Shown here one piece after another: positions 49,296 through 62,639 of a stretch of 64,000 nt of DNA. Origin of the DNA: Manis javanica (lineage: Eukaryota; Chordata; Mammalia; Pholidota; Manidae); NCBI RefSeq assembly GCF_040802235.1, contig NC_133166.1:3038001-3102000 (forward strand), written 5' to 3'. Position numbers and translations under genes: made by a program. Within the stretch, counting starts at the first letter, position 1. Each line of letters opens with the position of its first letter. The notes under the pieces are model-generated. The model was given only the letters and a program-made list of their open reading frames with translations. It did no database searches and was not told the DNA's origin.

Positions 49296-49494
49296 AGTGG
49301 TCAGCTGGTTTGAGCTCATTAGCAGCAATGACTTCAGAAAGGCTTGAGACTGTGTGAACAACATGGCATATTTACTTTAGTGTCGTGTTTTTGGAAGTGA
49401 TGATAATGAGAGGTGTAGAGAATATAACTGAAATAAATGTTAGTTTCATCGCCATATATAAGAATGGGTATAAACTGACATTTAGATCTGACAT

Positions 49495-49745
49495 AATAAT
49501 AGCTAACTATGGCATAGTTAGAATGAGCCTGACACTGTTGTAAATGTGTCCATTTAGTAATGTATTTAGTCTACATGAGACTATTATGTCGAAGGTGCCA
49601 CCATTAGCCACAATGTTTGGATGAGAAAAAATGTCCAGTTTTAGCAACTAATCCAGAGTCAGAGCTATTAAATGCTGGCCATGGTTCTGCCAAGATACAC
49701 CGACTCCAGAGAGCATTTTCATAAAACTGTATTCTTGTTTACATT
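49495..49745 (-). mobile_element. MIR SINE
   Basis: Unit 2 counterpart of the MIR at 40588-40835 ('agctaactatggcatagtt', 'gtttggatgagaaaaaatg', 'aatccagagtcagagct'). Confidence 0.7.
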
Positions 49746-51204
49746 TAATTTCAGCAAATGTGAGAAAATATGCTATAAATATAATGAACAATGATAGAAA
49801 AGGAATTTTAGGGCATTATTCAACATTACTTTCTTTCCATGACAAAGAAATTTCAAGCTAGGCGACTTTACTAGAGTGTGTTAAAACCATGGACCACATA
49901 TTAATATTAATTTCATAGAATAAGATGTTTTCCTACCTTGACCATTCAAAGTCAAATTCATTACAAATGTTATATTTCTAATATATGCACGTTACTTGTA
50001 GATCCTGTTTCCAGCAACTCTGTTTTCTCATTAACAAATCCTGGTGTTACTCCAGATAAGGTCTAAATGATATGGATTTGCATAGTCTTCGTATAATGTC
50101 CCCATTTTATTTTATCTTAACTAAAATTTTGAGAATAATACTTACTGTGATCCACAGTTGGTAGGAAAAAAAAAATCCTTATTCCAATAATGTCAATCAA
50201 GAAATTTGTCAGCCTCACATATTACTCATGAATTAAACTTGAAAACCATTTGAGTCAAAAATTTCTGTTGTTTAACATTTGTTTTCCTTGAGAAAAGTGC
50301 TGCTTAAATGTTAGTGCATTCATTTTGCCTTTTATTTGTGTTGAATAATGCATTATTCACTTTTAACCCTTTGTTCTGAGGTAAAAAGAAATCAACTTAG
50401 AACTTTTATTCAGGTCCTGGTCAAATGGAAAATTTGATCCAAAAGAGCCTCAGGGAGCTCCTGTGATCCTAAGGAGAGCCGAGTGGCCTTACTTCTCACG
50501 CTAGTAATTCCAGGGTCCCTCATATTTTGGGGGTACATGCAACATTCAGTCTTCTGCAGGGACCAATTCCCAAGGAGGACAGCTTGGTCTGTTTTGTGTG
50601 GCATGTTTCCAAGGACACAGGTTCAAGGACTAATTGCAGCTCTGTGAGGTTTCCAGGAACTGGTTGCCTTTCCCTTAGAGGCCACACAGTGGAGGGAGGG
50701 CCTGGTGGCTCGGTCCTCCTTTGTGAGGCCCTAATATTTTGACTGGAAAGGTGAAGAAGCTATTTCTGGAAAAATATCTCCATTGCTTTGCAACTGAAAC
50801 CACTGGGGATGAAATGATATAATTTTCATAAGGAAACATTTTATATGAAAAGAGTGATACTGTCATAGGAGCAAATATATTCATTAGAATAAAATAATAT
50901 AACAAAACTCAAGGAACAAAATGAAAACAAATCAAAACTTGCAGTATTTTGACGAATTTCTCCCTATTATTATCTTGTGTTGATATAATGCTTTTTCTGG
51001 ACATACAGATTTGCATAATTATTGTTACACTGTATATTCAGCATCCAATCCTCATTTCATGATTAAAAGGTCTTTCTCTTCTCCTTTTATATTCCATAGA
51101 ATAAAATAAAATAAAATGCAAGCATATTAAAACTGTAAGGCAAGTTGCACAGATATTTTGTATATTCTATGAATATCTTCACTCTTCTGTCATGAGGTAG
51201 AAGC

Positions 51205-52139
51205 ATGCAGAATGTCTCTGGAGTCATATATTTATACTGAAGGGCTTCACAGATAAGCTTGAATTGCAGAAAGCTTGTTCCTCCTGTGTTCAGCCATCTA
51301 CCTCTGTATTATGGAGGGAAATTTGGCTTTGGCTTTATACGTCATTGGGGATTCCCAGTTCCACAACACCAGGTCCTGTTTTCTGAGTGTGCTCTCATCT
51401 CCTGGTGTCTGCTTCTCCTCAGTCATTACCCCAGACACATTAGCAGATTTTGTGTCAAAGTATAAAGCCATGTCATTCCTTGGATGTGCAGCACACATGC
51501 TTCTCCTTGTTGCTTGTGGTACCACACGGTGCTTCCTCTTGGTGGCAGTGAGATATGATCGCCCTGTAGCTGTCTGCACTGCTCTCCTGTGTTCAGAGAG
51601 CATGTCACCCAGAGGCGGTGTGTTCCCTATCATTGCCTCCTATGTTGGTGGCATCTTGCATGCTCTGTACACACAGTGGCCACATTTAGCCTCTCCTTCT
51701 CTGCATCCAATGAGATCAGACACGTCTGCTGTGACATCCCTCCTCTCCTCGCACTTTCTTGCTCAAACACTCACACAAACCAGCTTCTACACCTCTACTT
51801 TGGGGGCACCACTGAGACAGTCACTATGCTGAGTGTGCTGGTCTCCTATGGCTTCATTCTGTTGGCCATCCTGAAGATTCATTCCACTGATGGGAGGAGA
51901 AAAGTCTATTCTATGTGTGGCTCTCACCTAACGGGGGTGTCAATTTATCATGGAACAATCCTCCTGATGTATGTGAGACCAAGTTCTGGCTGTGCTTTGG
52001 ACCATGATGTGATAGTGTCAGTGTTTCGCACCATTGTGATTTTCATGCTGTAGACCGTCATTTACAGTTCAGGAACAAAGATGTAAAAGAGGCAATGATA
52101 AGAGTGTATCAGAAAAATTGGTTTATCAACTCATTCTAA
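51205..52139 (+). pseudogene. OR5T pseudogene, unit 2
   Basis: Same gene as 42280-43214. It shares with the other units the stop at codon 12, the TM1 frameshift, the TRSCFLS replacement, the altered DRY box (here YDRPVAV, the closest of the three to normal) and the TAG after FML in TM7. A frameshift near 51665 separates two open blocks (51275-51832 and 51589-52053). The second block still reads [33 protein letters not shown] through to [12 protein letters not shown]. It lacks the unit 1-specific stop near 43078. Confidence 0.9.
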
Positions 52140-52431
52140 TTTTCATGCTAAATATTAAATTGAAACAATTTAAGAATAATGTAAGTTATCTCTACAACAA
52201 GAAGTTATGATAAAAATAAATTTAGATTGTTAGTCTCTTCTTCTTGGGCATTTTTAAGTAAAGACCGTGACTACAGGATGTAATGCTCTGAGTCAGCATC
52301 CAGTGTACGGGGCTGTTTCTCCGAGAGCCGGGGCCAATGGGTCCAGGAGCAAGGGGTAGGAATGGTGGTGGCAGCTCTCACTGTTACTCCTAGGGACCCT
52401 CTCAAAACTTTGCTTCCTGTATCCACAACCT

Positions 52432-52505
52432 TACATTCTCAGGAACAGAGAGGAAAAGAGGCAATGAAAAATATGTTTAAGCAAAATTATTTCAGAAGAA
52501 AGGTA
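52432..52505 (+). pseudogene. 3' tip of a second OR5T gene, unit 2
   Basis: 'tctcaggaacagagagg' and 'agaggcaatgaaaaatatg' correspond to SLRN.E.KEAMKNM at an OR5T C-terminus. Counterpart of 43504-43577. Confidence 0.65.
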
Positions 52506-53789
52506 TAATCTTCGCATTGAGTGAGACCGACAAGAAAGTTAGATGTCAGTTCATTTTCCAATGTTCACATCAATTAAAGTAAATGCCTTCATTTTAATTA
52601 ATAGTTTTTACATGTATCATACAGTATTTCCAATTAAATTGTCAATCAGTCCCTCAATGCAGCATTTTTCAAAACATAGATGAAATATATCATATTTATA
52701 CCTCTGAATATGTTTATACTGACACATATTCAATATTCATAGATATACGTATACTGTTGATAGTCTGTATAACTTGGATTTCACTTTTTCTATTGGAAAA
52801 TGCAAATGTTTGATACTGGAATCTAAATGCAAATTTTATTTAAAAAAGAGAAAAACTTGTTTCAGATACATGTAACTGTTTATGTCGTAGATCACATTTT
52901 ATGTTATATAAAACTCAAGAGTTCCAAGCCACAGGACCCTAAAAGTACTTTGTGTGTACGATTACTGGGGAAGAATTTTCTGTTAGAAAGAATAATCTTC
53001 TTCAAAAGTTTCTAAATATGCATCTCTTACAGAGCCGAAAGGTTTTTCAGTGTTCCTGGCTCACTTTCGCCTTCTACCATTCAAATCAGGATTTCAAACT
53101 GATGAGGCAAGGGTGGTCAGAATACTACTGTATCCACTGAAATAATTTCAATTATTCTTTAAGAGACATCCGTAAGAGAAAAGCAGGGAAATGTTAGTTC
53201 TACATGAAAATACACAGCTGAACATGCACAGAGTGCGAGATGAATCTTCTTCAACAATGCAGAATGCAAAAGAAAAAACATCTGAGAGAAAATGATTCAA
53301 CATCATGATGATAACCTAGGTCTGAGGATTACATGTGAAAAACAGCCATTCACACACCCAAGTCAGCCCCACTCTGCAACTTATAACCAAGGATGTTTTA
53401 TTGTTTTTGGAGCTGTTCTATTTATAGGATAGCCTGTACCCTGACTATTACAGATTTTCTCTCCAGAGCAGTACCATCATCTGGTAAGTTGTTTTCTCGA
53501 TTACAAAGTTAATTCTTTCTATAAACAGCACTGTTCCTATATTTCTGAAAAAATTAAGCTGTTGCTGCCAGAATCACACTGTCCTCTAGCAGCAGCTGTG
53601 GAGAATATAGGCCAGCAAATCTGCCTTTCAACAGTCCCTCGTGATATTCTAGATCCTTTCTTTAAGATGATTATAGATTCTGTTTTTTCAACTGTGATAA
53701 CAGTAGAATTCTTGATGATGAGAAATGTGAGCTCCAGTGCTGCACTGCCTAGTTTCAAATGGGAGGCTGTTCTTTACCTGGTGGAGGGG

Positions 53790-54560
53790 CTGTGAGCCAG
53801 TTACTGAATCTCTCTGTGCCCTGGTTTCATCATCTGGAAAATTCATCCTTCAGATACATTTATTGAGGCACAGTACTAGGTGCTGGGGATACAACACTGA
53901 GCAAAGCGAAAATAAGGTGGTAAGGAATGTTCTCAGAAGAAAATAAGAAAAACAGCATGCAGTTATCAACAAAAGGAAGGCATAGAATGAAGAGGAGAGA
54001 ATGGAAAACATCTCAGGCAGCATCAGGACTAACGTGTACAGGAAGCGTCTGGAGGCCAAGTGGTGAAGCAAAATGAAGTTGACAGAATAGTGAGAAATGA
54101 GTTATTAGGGCTCAGGAGTGGCGTTCAGATAGTTGACAGAATAGTGAGAAATGAGTTATTAGGGCTCAGGAGTGGCGTTCAGATAGTTTTGGACCAGGGG
54201 GCTCTTGTCAAGTTTTGGCTTTTACTCTGAGTGTGATGGGAAGTCTTGTAGGATGTGTGAAGAGCAACAGGCCCCAGCACACCGCATGGCACTGCCGCTC
54301 CGGCTCTTACACTGAGATCAGAGTCAGAGGGACAAGGTCACACAAAGACACAAGCTAGGAAACTGCAGCGCCATTTCTAAGACTGAGATGACGGGTCCAG
54401 GGCTATGGTGGCAGCAGAGAAAGAGTTTTGAAGTAGTCAGACTCCAAATAGATTCTGCATTCAGCATAACATGCCAATTAGGTGGATATGAAGCATGTGT
54501 GACAGAAGGAGAAATCGAGGATCATTCTTATGTCTGTCTGAACAAGGAGAAAGATCTCTT
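53790..54560 (+). mobile_element. MIR-like and L2-type ancient repeats, unit 2
   Basis: Counterpart of 35935-36800, shortened by the unit 2 deletion and carrying the 54-bp duplication. Confidence 0.55.
54077..54184 (+). repeat. 54-bp tandem duplication private to unit 2
   Basis: 'agttgacagaatagtgag...' runs to 'ggcgttcagat' twice in a row (54077-54130 and 54131-54184) without differences. Units 1 and 3 have it once (45312 and 63067 areas). Confidence 0.93.
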
Positions 54561-56589
54561 TCCATATTGTGAGATTAATATGTGGGTATTGCTAGTTCCC
54601 CATGAACATTATATTGTGAAGAAAAACTATGTTTATGATATATCTAAAGCCCTTTGTATATTGCTTGGCACTTGGGAAGCACCCTACAAAATATGGCATT
54701 ACCATATGTATCAATTGTTTGGAAGTAAACACGGCTGTTCATATTTTAGCCATGCTCTTGTCTAGTCTTAATTTGTTTTCATGTCTATATGAAAGAGCAT
54801 TTTGGCTTTGCACCATAATGAAGAAGTATATATCCTAAATTACATCACACTACATCTTACATGAAATATTACACTCACTAATAAAAAGGGGGAATTACAG
54901 GCCAAAAGCAAGTCGTTGGTATTTTTTATATTGTCTCTAGATTATATAACATATATGTAATAACATTACATACTTTCTAAATTATAGTAGGAAGTATATT
55001 GGTTAATTTTAATGTAATTATAGGTTCTTTAATTTTATTTGCATTGTCTTACCATACCTCAAATTTGATTAAATTTAATGACTATTTACCTCTTTACTTA
55101 TAATCATAGAATGTGTTGACCATCTTTTCCAATACGAACCAAAGGAATATATTTCCTAATCATACAAATAGACATAAATGAAAGCACACTGAAATGCAGT
55201 TTATAAACATGACCTAAAAAGTGAAAAGAGCCTGAAAAGACTTAAAATGACACCATGTGTATATAGGAAGATATGTGCCAAAAAGCCAGATTATTAGACA
55301 ATAAATATTGATCAGACACAAACCTTAAACTTCAGACAAAACAAATAGTAGTATCTATGTATGTAGAATCTACACAATGTGAATTACAAAGGGAAAATAA
55401 GTCATAGTATTTTAAATGTCATTGACATATGATCAAGGAAATTTTAAAACATACGAACTGGAAGAATATAGTTCATTTTTCAAAGATCTGTATCTTTGTT
55501 GACAGTTTTGACATTTTACTTTATTTTTAACATTTAAAAAGTATTTAAAGAATAGTCAAGTACAGTTTCACAATGAAAACCATATAATATTTTAAAAGTG
55601 AAAATTTATTCCATTGGTGCTTGAAGAAATAACATCTGTTAACAGAAGATGAAACAAACAACCAAACAAAACCCACAGACTTAGAAAATGGAAAAATACG
55701 GATTCAACAAATTTAAGAAGCAAGGAAAATTAAAACTGCAATTCCAGATTATGTAGAGGAAAATTTTAAGAGAAATTTTAGCACTCTACTTGACTAAAGT
55801 TTACAGGTTGCCACAAAATCTGAATTTATTTTTAAGTCTTAGTTTTACAACTTGTCTCTGTTAAAATTTTTAAAACAGATGAGTCAAGCACATTTTTCAA
55901 GTATTTATTTTGTAATGGCCATAAAAAACCTTAGAAATCAGGACAAAGGCATTGATTTTTAAACATACACAGAAGTTCAATAAAAGCAGTTTACTGAAGA
56001 CTATTGACACAACAGAAAAATAAGGTTGTAAAATCTTCAGCCTGTAGCCACCAAAGAGTTGTTTCTGCTTAAGAGATGTCTAAGTTGATGAATTTTCAGC
56101 ATTTCGGGTCCAAAGAATGGCAAGATGGATCTTGGTATTTCCACTGTACCAAGAACACAATTAATCCAGGTTTCAACAACAAAATTATCAAAGGTATGTA
56201 TGCAAAAAGCTGCAAAAAAGTACCTAGGAAATGAAAGAAATATTCCTTATATTTGTAAAACATGCACATACACACATCATTATAGATCTAGAAGAACACG
56301 TACTCAACCACTAGTAACTGTAAGGGCATGTCTAATTCTTGATTGTGTCAGTATTTTCCAAATCTCTCCAGTGCAAACACATACCATTCTAAATCCAAAA
56401 TTATGAAGTGCTACATTTTCCTTAGCTATCATGCATTTGTCAGTCAGATTAATCTTGGACATGTCCCAATGTCAAAAGAAATTTACAAAAAGCAAGTGAA
56501 TATTCTTTAAGAAAAATTCCTATGCATTAAAAATTTTACATAAATGTATCTGCTAATGATCATGACCAGTATTTATCAGTATCACCTTA

Positions 56590-56790
56590 AATACCTAACT
56601 CCATTATCTGATGTTATCTTTAAAATAACACGGTGGACCTGGAATTACTATTTATTTTGTCCAGTTGATAAAACATAGGCTTAAATTTCAGAAGTTATTA
56701 GAGGTTATACAGCTAAAAGGGTAACAGATCTGGAATCTAAATCATGGAACTTTTGGATACACAGCAAGTGCTTGTCATAACTGTACTATT
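56590..56790 (-). mobile_element. MIR SINE
   Basis: Unit 2 counterpart of 38850-39030 and 47740-47945 ('acagctaaaagggtaacagat'). Confidence 0.7.
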
Positions 56791-57186
56791 TCTTCTCTAT
56801 ATAATAATTAAAACAATTTCTGAAACTGTTATTATTGTTCCAAAAATTAAGCATTTTTCCTTAATAAAATCTCTGAAGTCAGACTATGTGTGAGATGTTG
56901 CACGATATGGTTTAAAAGATGACAATTGTATTTACTTACTTTAAGCATCGGTTGCCCTAAAAAACACATATACTTAGACCGTATTTTTAACACACACTTA
57001 ACGGATACTAATTACAATGTGGGTTTGTACAGATGTATTCCTAGAACTGTCCAAGGTCATATTTGGTAAAGTAGAGGATAATTCAACATAAAACAAACAA
57101 ATTAACGAATTCAATCATTTCTGGATAGAGAACAAGTACATACACCAATGAGAAGAAAAAAATACCTTAAAACTTTAACGTCATTG

Positions 57187-58134
57187 TTACTTTAAATGCC
57201 TAGAGTCCTCTCTCTTCTGCATGATTCTAATGAGAGCATTTTTCACTTCTTTGTTCCTAAGACTGTAAATGAGTGGGTTCAGCATGGGGATCATGATTGT
57301 GTAAAACACAGAAGCTACTTGATCCTTTCCCAAAGAGTAGGACTTACTTGGTTTTAAATAAGTGAACATCAGAGTACCATAAAAGATGGTGACTCCCAGG
57401 AGATGCGACACACAAGTAGAGAAGGCTTTCTGCTTCCCTGAAGTGGAAGTAATTTTCAGGATGGTAGACAGAATGGACACATAGGATGCAGATATTGTGA
57501 TCAGAGACACTGTGAGAGTGGAACCAGCAAAAATAAATATCATGATTTCAACCCCATGTGTGTCGGTGCAAGACAGGGCTAAAATCGGGGATGTGTCACA
57601 GAAAAAGTGATGGATTACATTGGAGTCGCAGAAATGCAAGCTGCTCACAAAAAGCACATTGACAGTGGAATCTATAAATCCAATGAAGTAGCACCCCAAG
57701 ATGAGGGAGCAGCAGAGCCTTGTGGACATAACGATTGGGTAGTGGAGGGGGTTGCAGATGGCTACGTAGCGATCATAGGCCATTGAGGAGAGAAGAAAAC
57801 ATTCACTGGCAACCAAGAAGACAAAAAAGTACATCTGGGTGAGGCAGCTCATGTAGGAAATATACTTGGTGGAAGCCAGTAAGTTCTCCAAGGTTTTAGG
57901 TGTGATGACGGTTGAGTAAATGAGGTCGAAAAAGGACAGGTGACTGAGGAAAAAGTACATGGGGGTGTGAAGCCGAACGTCCAGGCGGATCGCCAGGAAC
58001 ATGCCTGCGTTCCCCAGCACTGTGAGCAGGTACATCAGCAGGAACAGCAGGAAGAGGACCAGCTGGACCTCCGGGGAGTCCGTCAGCCCCAGAAGGATGA
58101 AGTAAGGCACCTGTGTGGTATTCCTTCCGCCCAT
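57187..58134 (-). CDS. OR8H: Olfactory receptor, family 8 subfamily H, copy 3, intact
   Basis: 315 codons, uninterrupted, with the standard class II OR marks. N-terminal leader and flanks match copy 2 (in-frame upstream MSSNQLTT and MLFTQS). EL2/TM5 ([29 protein letters not shown]) matches copy 1 exactly, so the gene is a mosaic of the two. Private changes include QVPYFILLG for QV.DFILLG near the N-terminus, SFFDLIYS in TM2, SECFLL in TM3 and STCVSHL at the TM6 start. The TM6 change replaces the usual A and is worth noting, since that motif contacts the G protein. The start follows the family convention (MGGRNTT). Confidence 0.92.
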   Translation of the reverse strand: MGGRNTTQVPYFILLGLTDSPEVQLVLFLLFLLMYLLTVLGNAGMFLAIRLDVRLHTPMYFFLSHLSFFDLIYSTVITPKTLENLLASTKYISYMSCLTQMYFFVFLVASECFLLSSMAYDRYVAICNPLHYPIVMSTRLCCSLILGCYFIGFIDSTVNVLFVSSLHFCDSNVIHHFFCDTSPILALSCTDTHGVEIMIFIFAGSTLTVSLITISASYVSILSTILKITSTSGKQKAFSTCVSHLLGVTIFYGTLMFTYLKPSKSYSLGKDQVASVFYTIMIPMLNPLIYSLRNKEVKNALIRIMQKREDSRHLK

Positions 58135-58334
58135 AGTGGTCAGCTGGTTTGAGCTCATTAGCAGCAATGACTTCAAAAAGGCTTGAGACTGTGTGAACAA
58201 CATGGCATATTTACTTTAGTGTCATGTGTTAAGAAGTGATGATAATGATAAGTGTAGAGAATATAACTGAAAAAAATGTTAGTTTCACAGCCATATATAG
58301 GAATGGGATAAACTGATATTTAGATCTGACATAA

Positions 58335-58575
58335 TAATAGCTAACTATGGCATAGTTTGAATGAGTCCGACACTGTTGTAAATGTGTGTGTTCAGTAATG
58401 TATTTGGTCCACATGAGAGTGTTATGTGGAAGGTGCCACCATAGCCACATTGTTTGGATGAGAAAAAGTGTCCCCTTTTAAGCAACTAATTCAGAGTCAG
58501 AGCTATTAAATGCTGGCCATGGTTCTGCAAAGATAGACCGACTCCAGAGAGCATTTTCATAAAACTGTAATCTTG
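58335..58575 (-). mobile_element. MIR SINE
   Basis: Unit 3 counterpart of 40588-40835 and 49495-49745. Confidence 0.7.
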
Positions 58576-60053
58576 TTTACATTTAATTTCAGCAAATGTG
58601 AGAAAATATGTTATAAATATAATGAGAGGTGAACAATGATGGAAAAAGAGTTTTAGGGCATTATTCAACATCACTTTGTTTCCACTATGCATGACAAAGA
58701 AATTTCAAGCTAGGCGACTTTACTAGAGTGTGTTAAAACCATGGACCACATATTAATATTAATTTCATAGAATAAGATGTTTTCCTACCTTGACCATTCA
58801 AAGTCAAATTCATTACAAATATTATATTTCTAATATATGCACGTTACTTGTAGATCCTGTTTCCAGCAACTCTGTTTTCTCATTAACAAATCCTGGTGTT
58901 ACTCCAGATAAGGTCTAAATGATATGGATTTGCATAGTCTTCGTATAATGTCCCCATTTTATTTTATCTTAACTAAAATCTTGAGAATAATACTTACTGT
59001 GATCCAGAGTTGGTAGGAAAAAAAATCCTTATTCCAATAATGTCAGTCTAGAAATTTGTCAACCTCACATGTTACTCATGAATTAAACTTGAAAAGCATT
59101 TGAGTCCAAACTCTGTAGTTTAACATTTGTTTTCCTTGAGAAAAGTGCTGCTTAAATGTTAGTGCATTCATTTTGCATTTTATTTGTGTTGAATAATACA
59201 TTATTCACTTTTTACCCTTTATTCTGAGGTAAAAACAAATCAACTTAGAACTTTCATTCAGATCCTGGTCAAATGGAAAATTTGATGCAAAAGAACCTCA
59301 GGGAGCTCCTGTGATCCTAAGGAGAGCCGAGTGGCCTTACCTCTCATGCTGGTAATTCTACAGCCCCTCATATTTTGCGGGTACATGCAATATTCCGTCT
59401 TCTGTGGGGATCAATTCCCAAGGAGGATTGCTTGGTCTGTTTTGCGTGGCATGTTTCCAAGGACACAGGTTCAAATACTAATTGCAGCTCTGTGAGGTTT
59501 CCAGGAACTGGTTGCCTTTCCCTTAGAGGCCACACAGTGGAGGGAGGGCCTGGTGGCTCTGTCCTCCTTTGTGAGGCCCTAATATTTTGACTGGAAAGGT
59601 GAAGAAGCTATTTCTGGAAAAAATATCTCCATTGCTTTGCAACTGAAACCACTGGGAATGAAATGATACATTTTTCATAAGGAAACATTTTATATGAAAA
59701 GAGTGATAGTGTCATAGGAGCAAATATGTTCATTAGAATAAAATAATATAACAAAACTCAAGGAACAAAATGAAAACACATCAAAACTTGCCGTATTTTG
59801 ATGAATTTCTCCCTACTATTATCTTGTGTTGATATAATGCTTTTTCTGGACATACAGATTTGCATAATTATTGTTACACTGTATATTCAGTATTCAATCC
59901 TCATTTCATGATTAAATGGTCTTTCTCTTCTCCTTTTATATTCCATAGAATAAAATAAAATAAAATGCAAGCATATTAAAACTGTAAGGCAAGTTGCACA
60001 GATATTTTGTATATTCTATGAATATCTTCACTCTTCTGTCATGAGGTATAAGC

Positions 60054-60988
60054 ATGCAGAATGTCTCTGGCGTCATATATTTATACTGAAGAGCTTCACA
60101 GATAAGCTTGAATTGCAGAAAGCTTGTTCCTCCTGTTTTCAGCCATCTACCTCTGTATTATGTAGGGAAATTTGGCTTTGGCTTTATACGTCATTGGGGA
60201 TTCCCGGTTCCACAACACCAGGTCCTGTTTTCTGAGTGTGCTCTCATCTCCTGGTGTCTGCTTCTCCTCAGTCATTACCCCAGACACATTAGCAGATTTT
60301 GTGTCAAAGTATAAAGCCATGTCATTCCTTGGATGTGCAGCACACATGCTTCTCCTTGTTTCTTGTGGTACCACACGGTGCTTCCTCTTGGTGGCAGTGA
60401 GAGATGATCGCCCTGTAGCTGTCTGCACTGCTCTCCTGTGTTCAGAGAGCATGTCACCCAGAGGCGGTGTGTTCCCTATCATTGCCTCCTATGTTGGTGG
60501 CATCTTGCATGCTCTGTACACACAGTGGCCACATTTAGCCTCTCCTTCTCTGCATCCAATGAGATCAGACACGTCTGCTGTGACATCCCTCCTCTCCTCG
60601 CACTTTCTTGCTCAAACACTCACACAAACCAGCTTCTACTCCTCTACTTTGGGGGCACCACTGAGACAGTCACTATGCTGAGTGTGCTGGTCTCCTATGG
60701 CTTCATTCTGTTGGCCATCCTGAAGATTCATTCCACTGATGGGAGGAGAAAAGTCTATTCTATGTGTGGCTCTCACCTAACGGGGGTGTCAATTTATCAT
60801 GGAACAATCCTCCTGATATATGTGAGACCAAGTTCTGGCTGTGCTTTGGACCATGATGTGATAGTGTCAGTGTTTCGCACCATTGTGATTTTCATGCTGT
60901 AGACCGTCATTTACAGTTCAGGAACAAAGATGTAAAAGAGGCAATGATAAGAGTGTATCAGAAAAATTGGTTTATCAACTCATTCTAA
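60054..60988 (+). pseudogene. OR5T pseudogene, unit 3
   Basis: Same gene and same shared lesions as units 1 and 2, with the DRY box as DDRPVAV. It has a private TAG in TM1 (in the codons of CIM-EGN, about 60160). Open blocks are 60172-60681 and 60438-60902. It is very close to the unit 2 copy in sequence. Confidence 0.9.
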
Positions 60989-61280
60989 TTTTCATGCTAA
61001 ATATTAAATTGAAACAATTTAAGAATAATGTAAGTTATCTCTACAACAAGAAGTTATGATAAAAATAATTTTAGATTGTTAGTCTCTTCTTCTTGGGCAT
61101 TTTTAAGTAAAGACCGTGACTACAGGATGTAATGCTCTGAGTCAGCATCCAGTGTACGGGGCTGTTTCTCCGAGAGCCGGGGCCAATGGGTCCAGGAGCA
61201 AGGGGTAGGAATGGTGGTGGCACCTCTCACTGTTACTCCTAGGGACCCTCTCAAAACTTTGCTTCCTGTATCCACAACCT

Positions 61281-61354
61281 TACATTCTCAGGAACAGAGA
61301 GGAAAAGAGGCAATGAAAAATATGTTTAAGCAAAATTATTTCAGAAGAAAGGTA
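61281..61354 (+). pseudogene. 3' tip of a second OR5T gene, unit 3
   Basis: Identical in layout to 52432-52505, offset by 8849 bp. Confidence 0.65.
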
Positions 61355-62639
61355 TAATCTTCGCATTGAGTGAGACCGACAAGAAAGTTAGATGTCAGTT
61401 CATTTTCCAATGTTCACATCAATTAAAGTAAATGCCTTCATTTTAATTAATAGTTTTTACATGTATCATACAGTATTTCCAATTAAATTGTCAATCAGTC
61501 CCTCAATGCAGCATTTTTCAAAACATAGATGAAATATATCATATTTATACCTCTGAATATGTTTATACTGACACATATTCAATATTCATAGATATACGTA
61601 TACTGTTGATAGTCTGTATAACTTGGATTTCACTTTTTCTATTGGAAAATGCAAATGTTTGATACTGGAATCTAAATGCAAATTTTATTTAAAAAAGAGA
61701 AAAACTTGTTTCAGATACATGTAACTGTTTATGTCGTAGATCACATTTTATGTTATATAAAACTCAAGAGTTCCAAGCCACAGGACCCTAAAAGTACTTT
61801 GTGTGTACGATTACTGGGGAAGAATTTTCTGTTAGAAAGAATAATCTTCTTCAAAAGTTTCTAAATATGCATCTCTTACAGAGCCGAAAGGTTTTTCAGT
61901 GTTCCTGGCTCACTTTCGCCTTCTACCATTCAAATCAGGATTTCAAACTGATGAGGCAAGGGTGGTCAGAATACTACTGTATCCACTGAAATAATTTCAA
62001 TTATTCTTTAAGAGACATCCGTAAGAGAAAAGCAGGGAAATGTTAGTTCTACATGAAAATACACAGCTGAACATGCACAGAGTGCGAGATGAATCTTCTT
62101 CAACAATGCAGAATGCAAAAGAAAAAACATCTGAGAGAAAATGATTCAACATCATGATGATAACCTAGGTCTGAGGATTCCATGTGAAAAACAGCCATTC
62201 ACACACCCAAGTCAGCCCCACTCTGCAACTTATAACCAAGGATGTTTTATTGTTTTTGGAGCTGTTCTATTTATAGGATAGCCTGTACCCTGACTATTAC
62301 AGATTTTCTCTCCAGAGCAGTACCATCATCTGGTAAGTTGTTTTCTCGATTACAAAGTTAATTCTTTCTATAAACAGCACTGTTCCTATATTTCTGAAAA
62401 AAATAAGCTGGTGCTGCCAGAATCACACTGTCCTCTAGCAGCAGCTGTGGAGAATATGGGCCAGCAAATCTGCCTTTCAACAGTCCCTCGTGTTATTCTA
62501 GATCCTTTCTTTAAGATGATTATAGATTCTGTTTTTTCAACTGTGATAACAGTAGAATTCTTGATGATGAGAAATGTGAGCTCCAGTGCTGCACTGCCTA
62601 GTTTCAAATGGGAGGCTGTTCTTTACCTGGTGGAGGGGC

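Larger units (their letters stand above)
48121..56960. repeat. Tandem unit 2 (OR8H plus dead OR5T)
   Basis: About 8.84 kb, with the same order as unit 1. Compared with unit 3 it has a 142-bp deletion (joining 'gcgaaaat' to 'aaaataagg' at about 53905-53915, with 5-bp aaaat microhomology) and a private 54-bp tandem duplication (54077-54184). Stretches 49365-51204, 52510-53790 and 54560-57186 hold only the repeats listed and unassigned AT-rich sequence. Confidence 0.88.
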
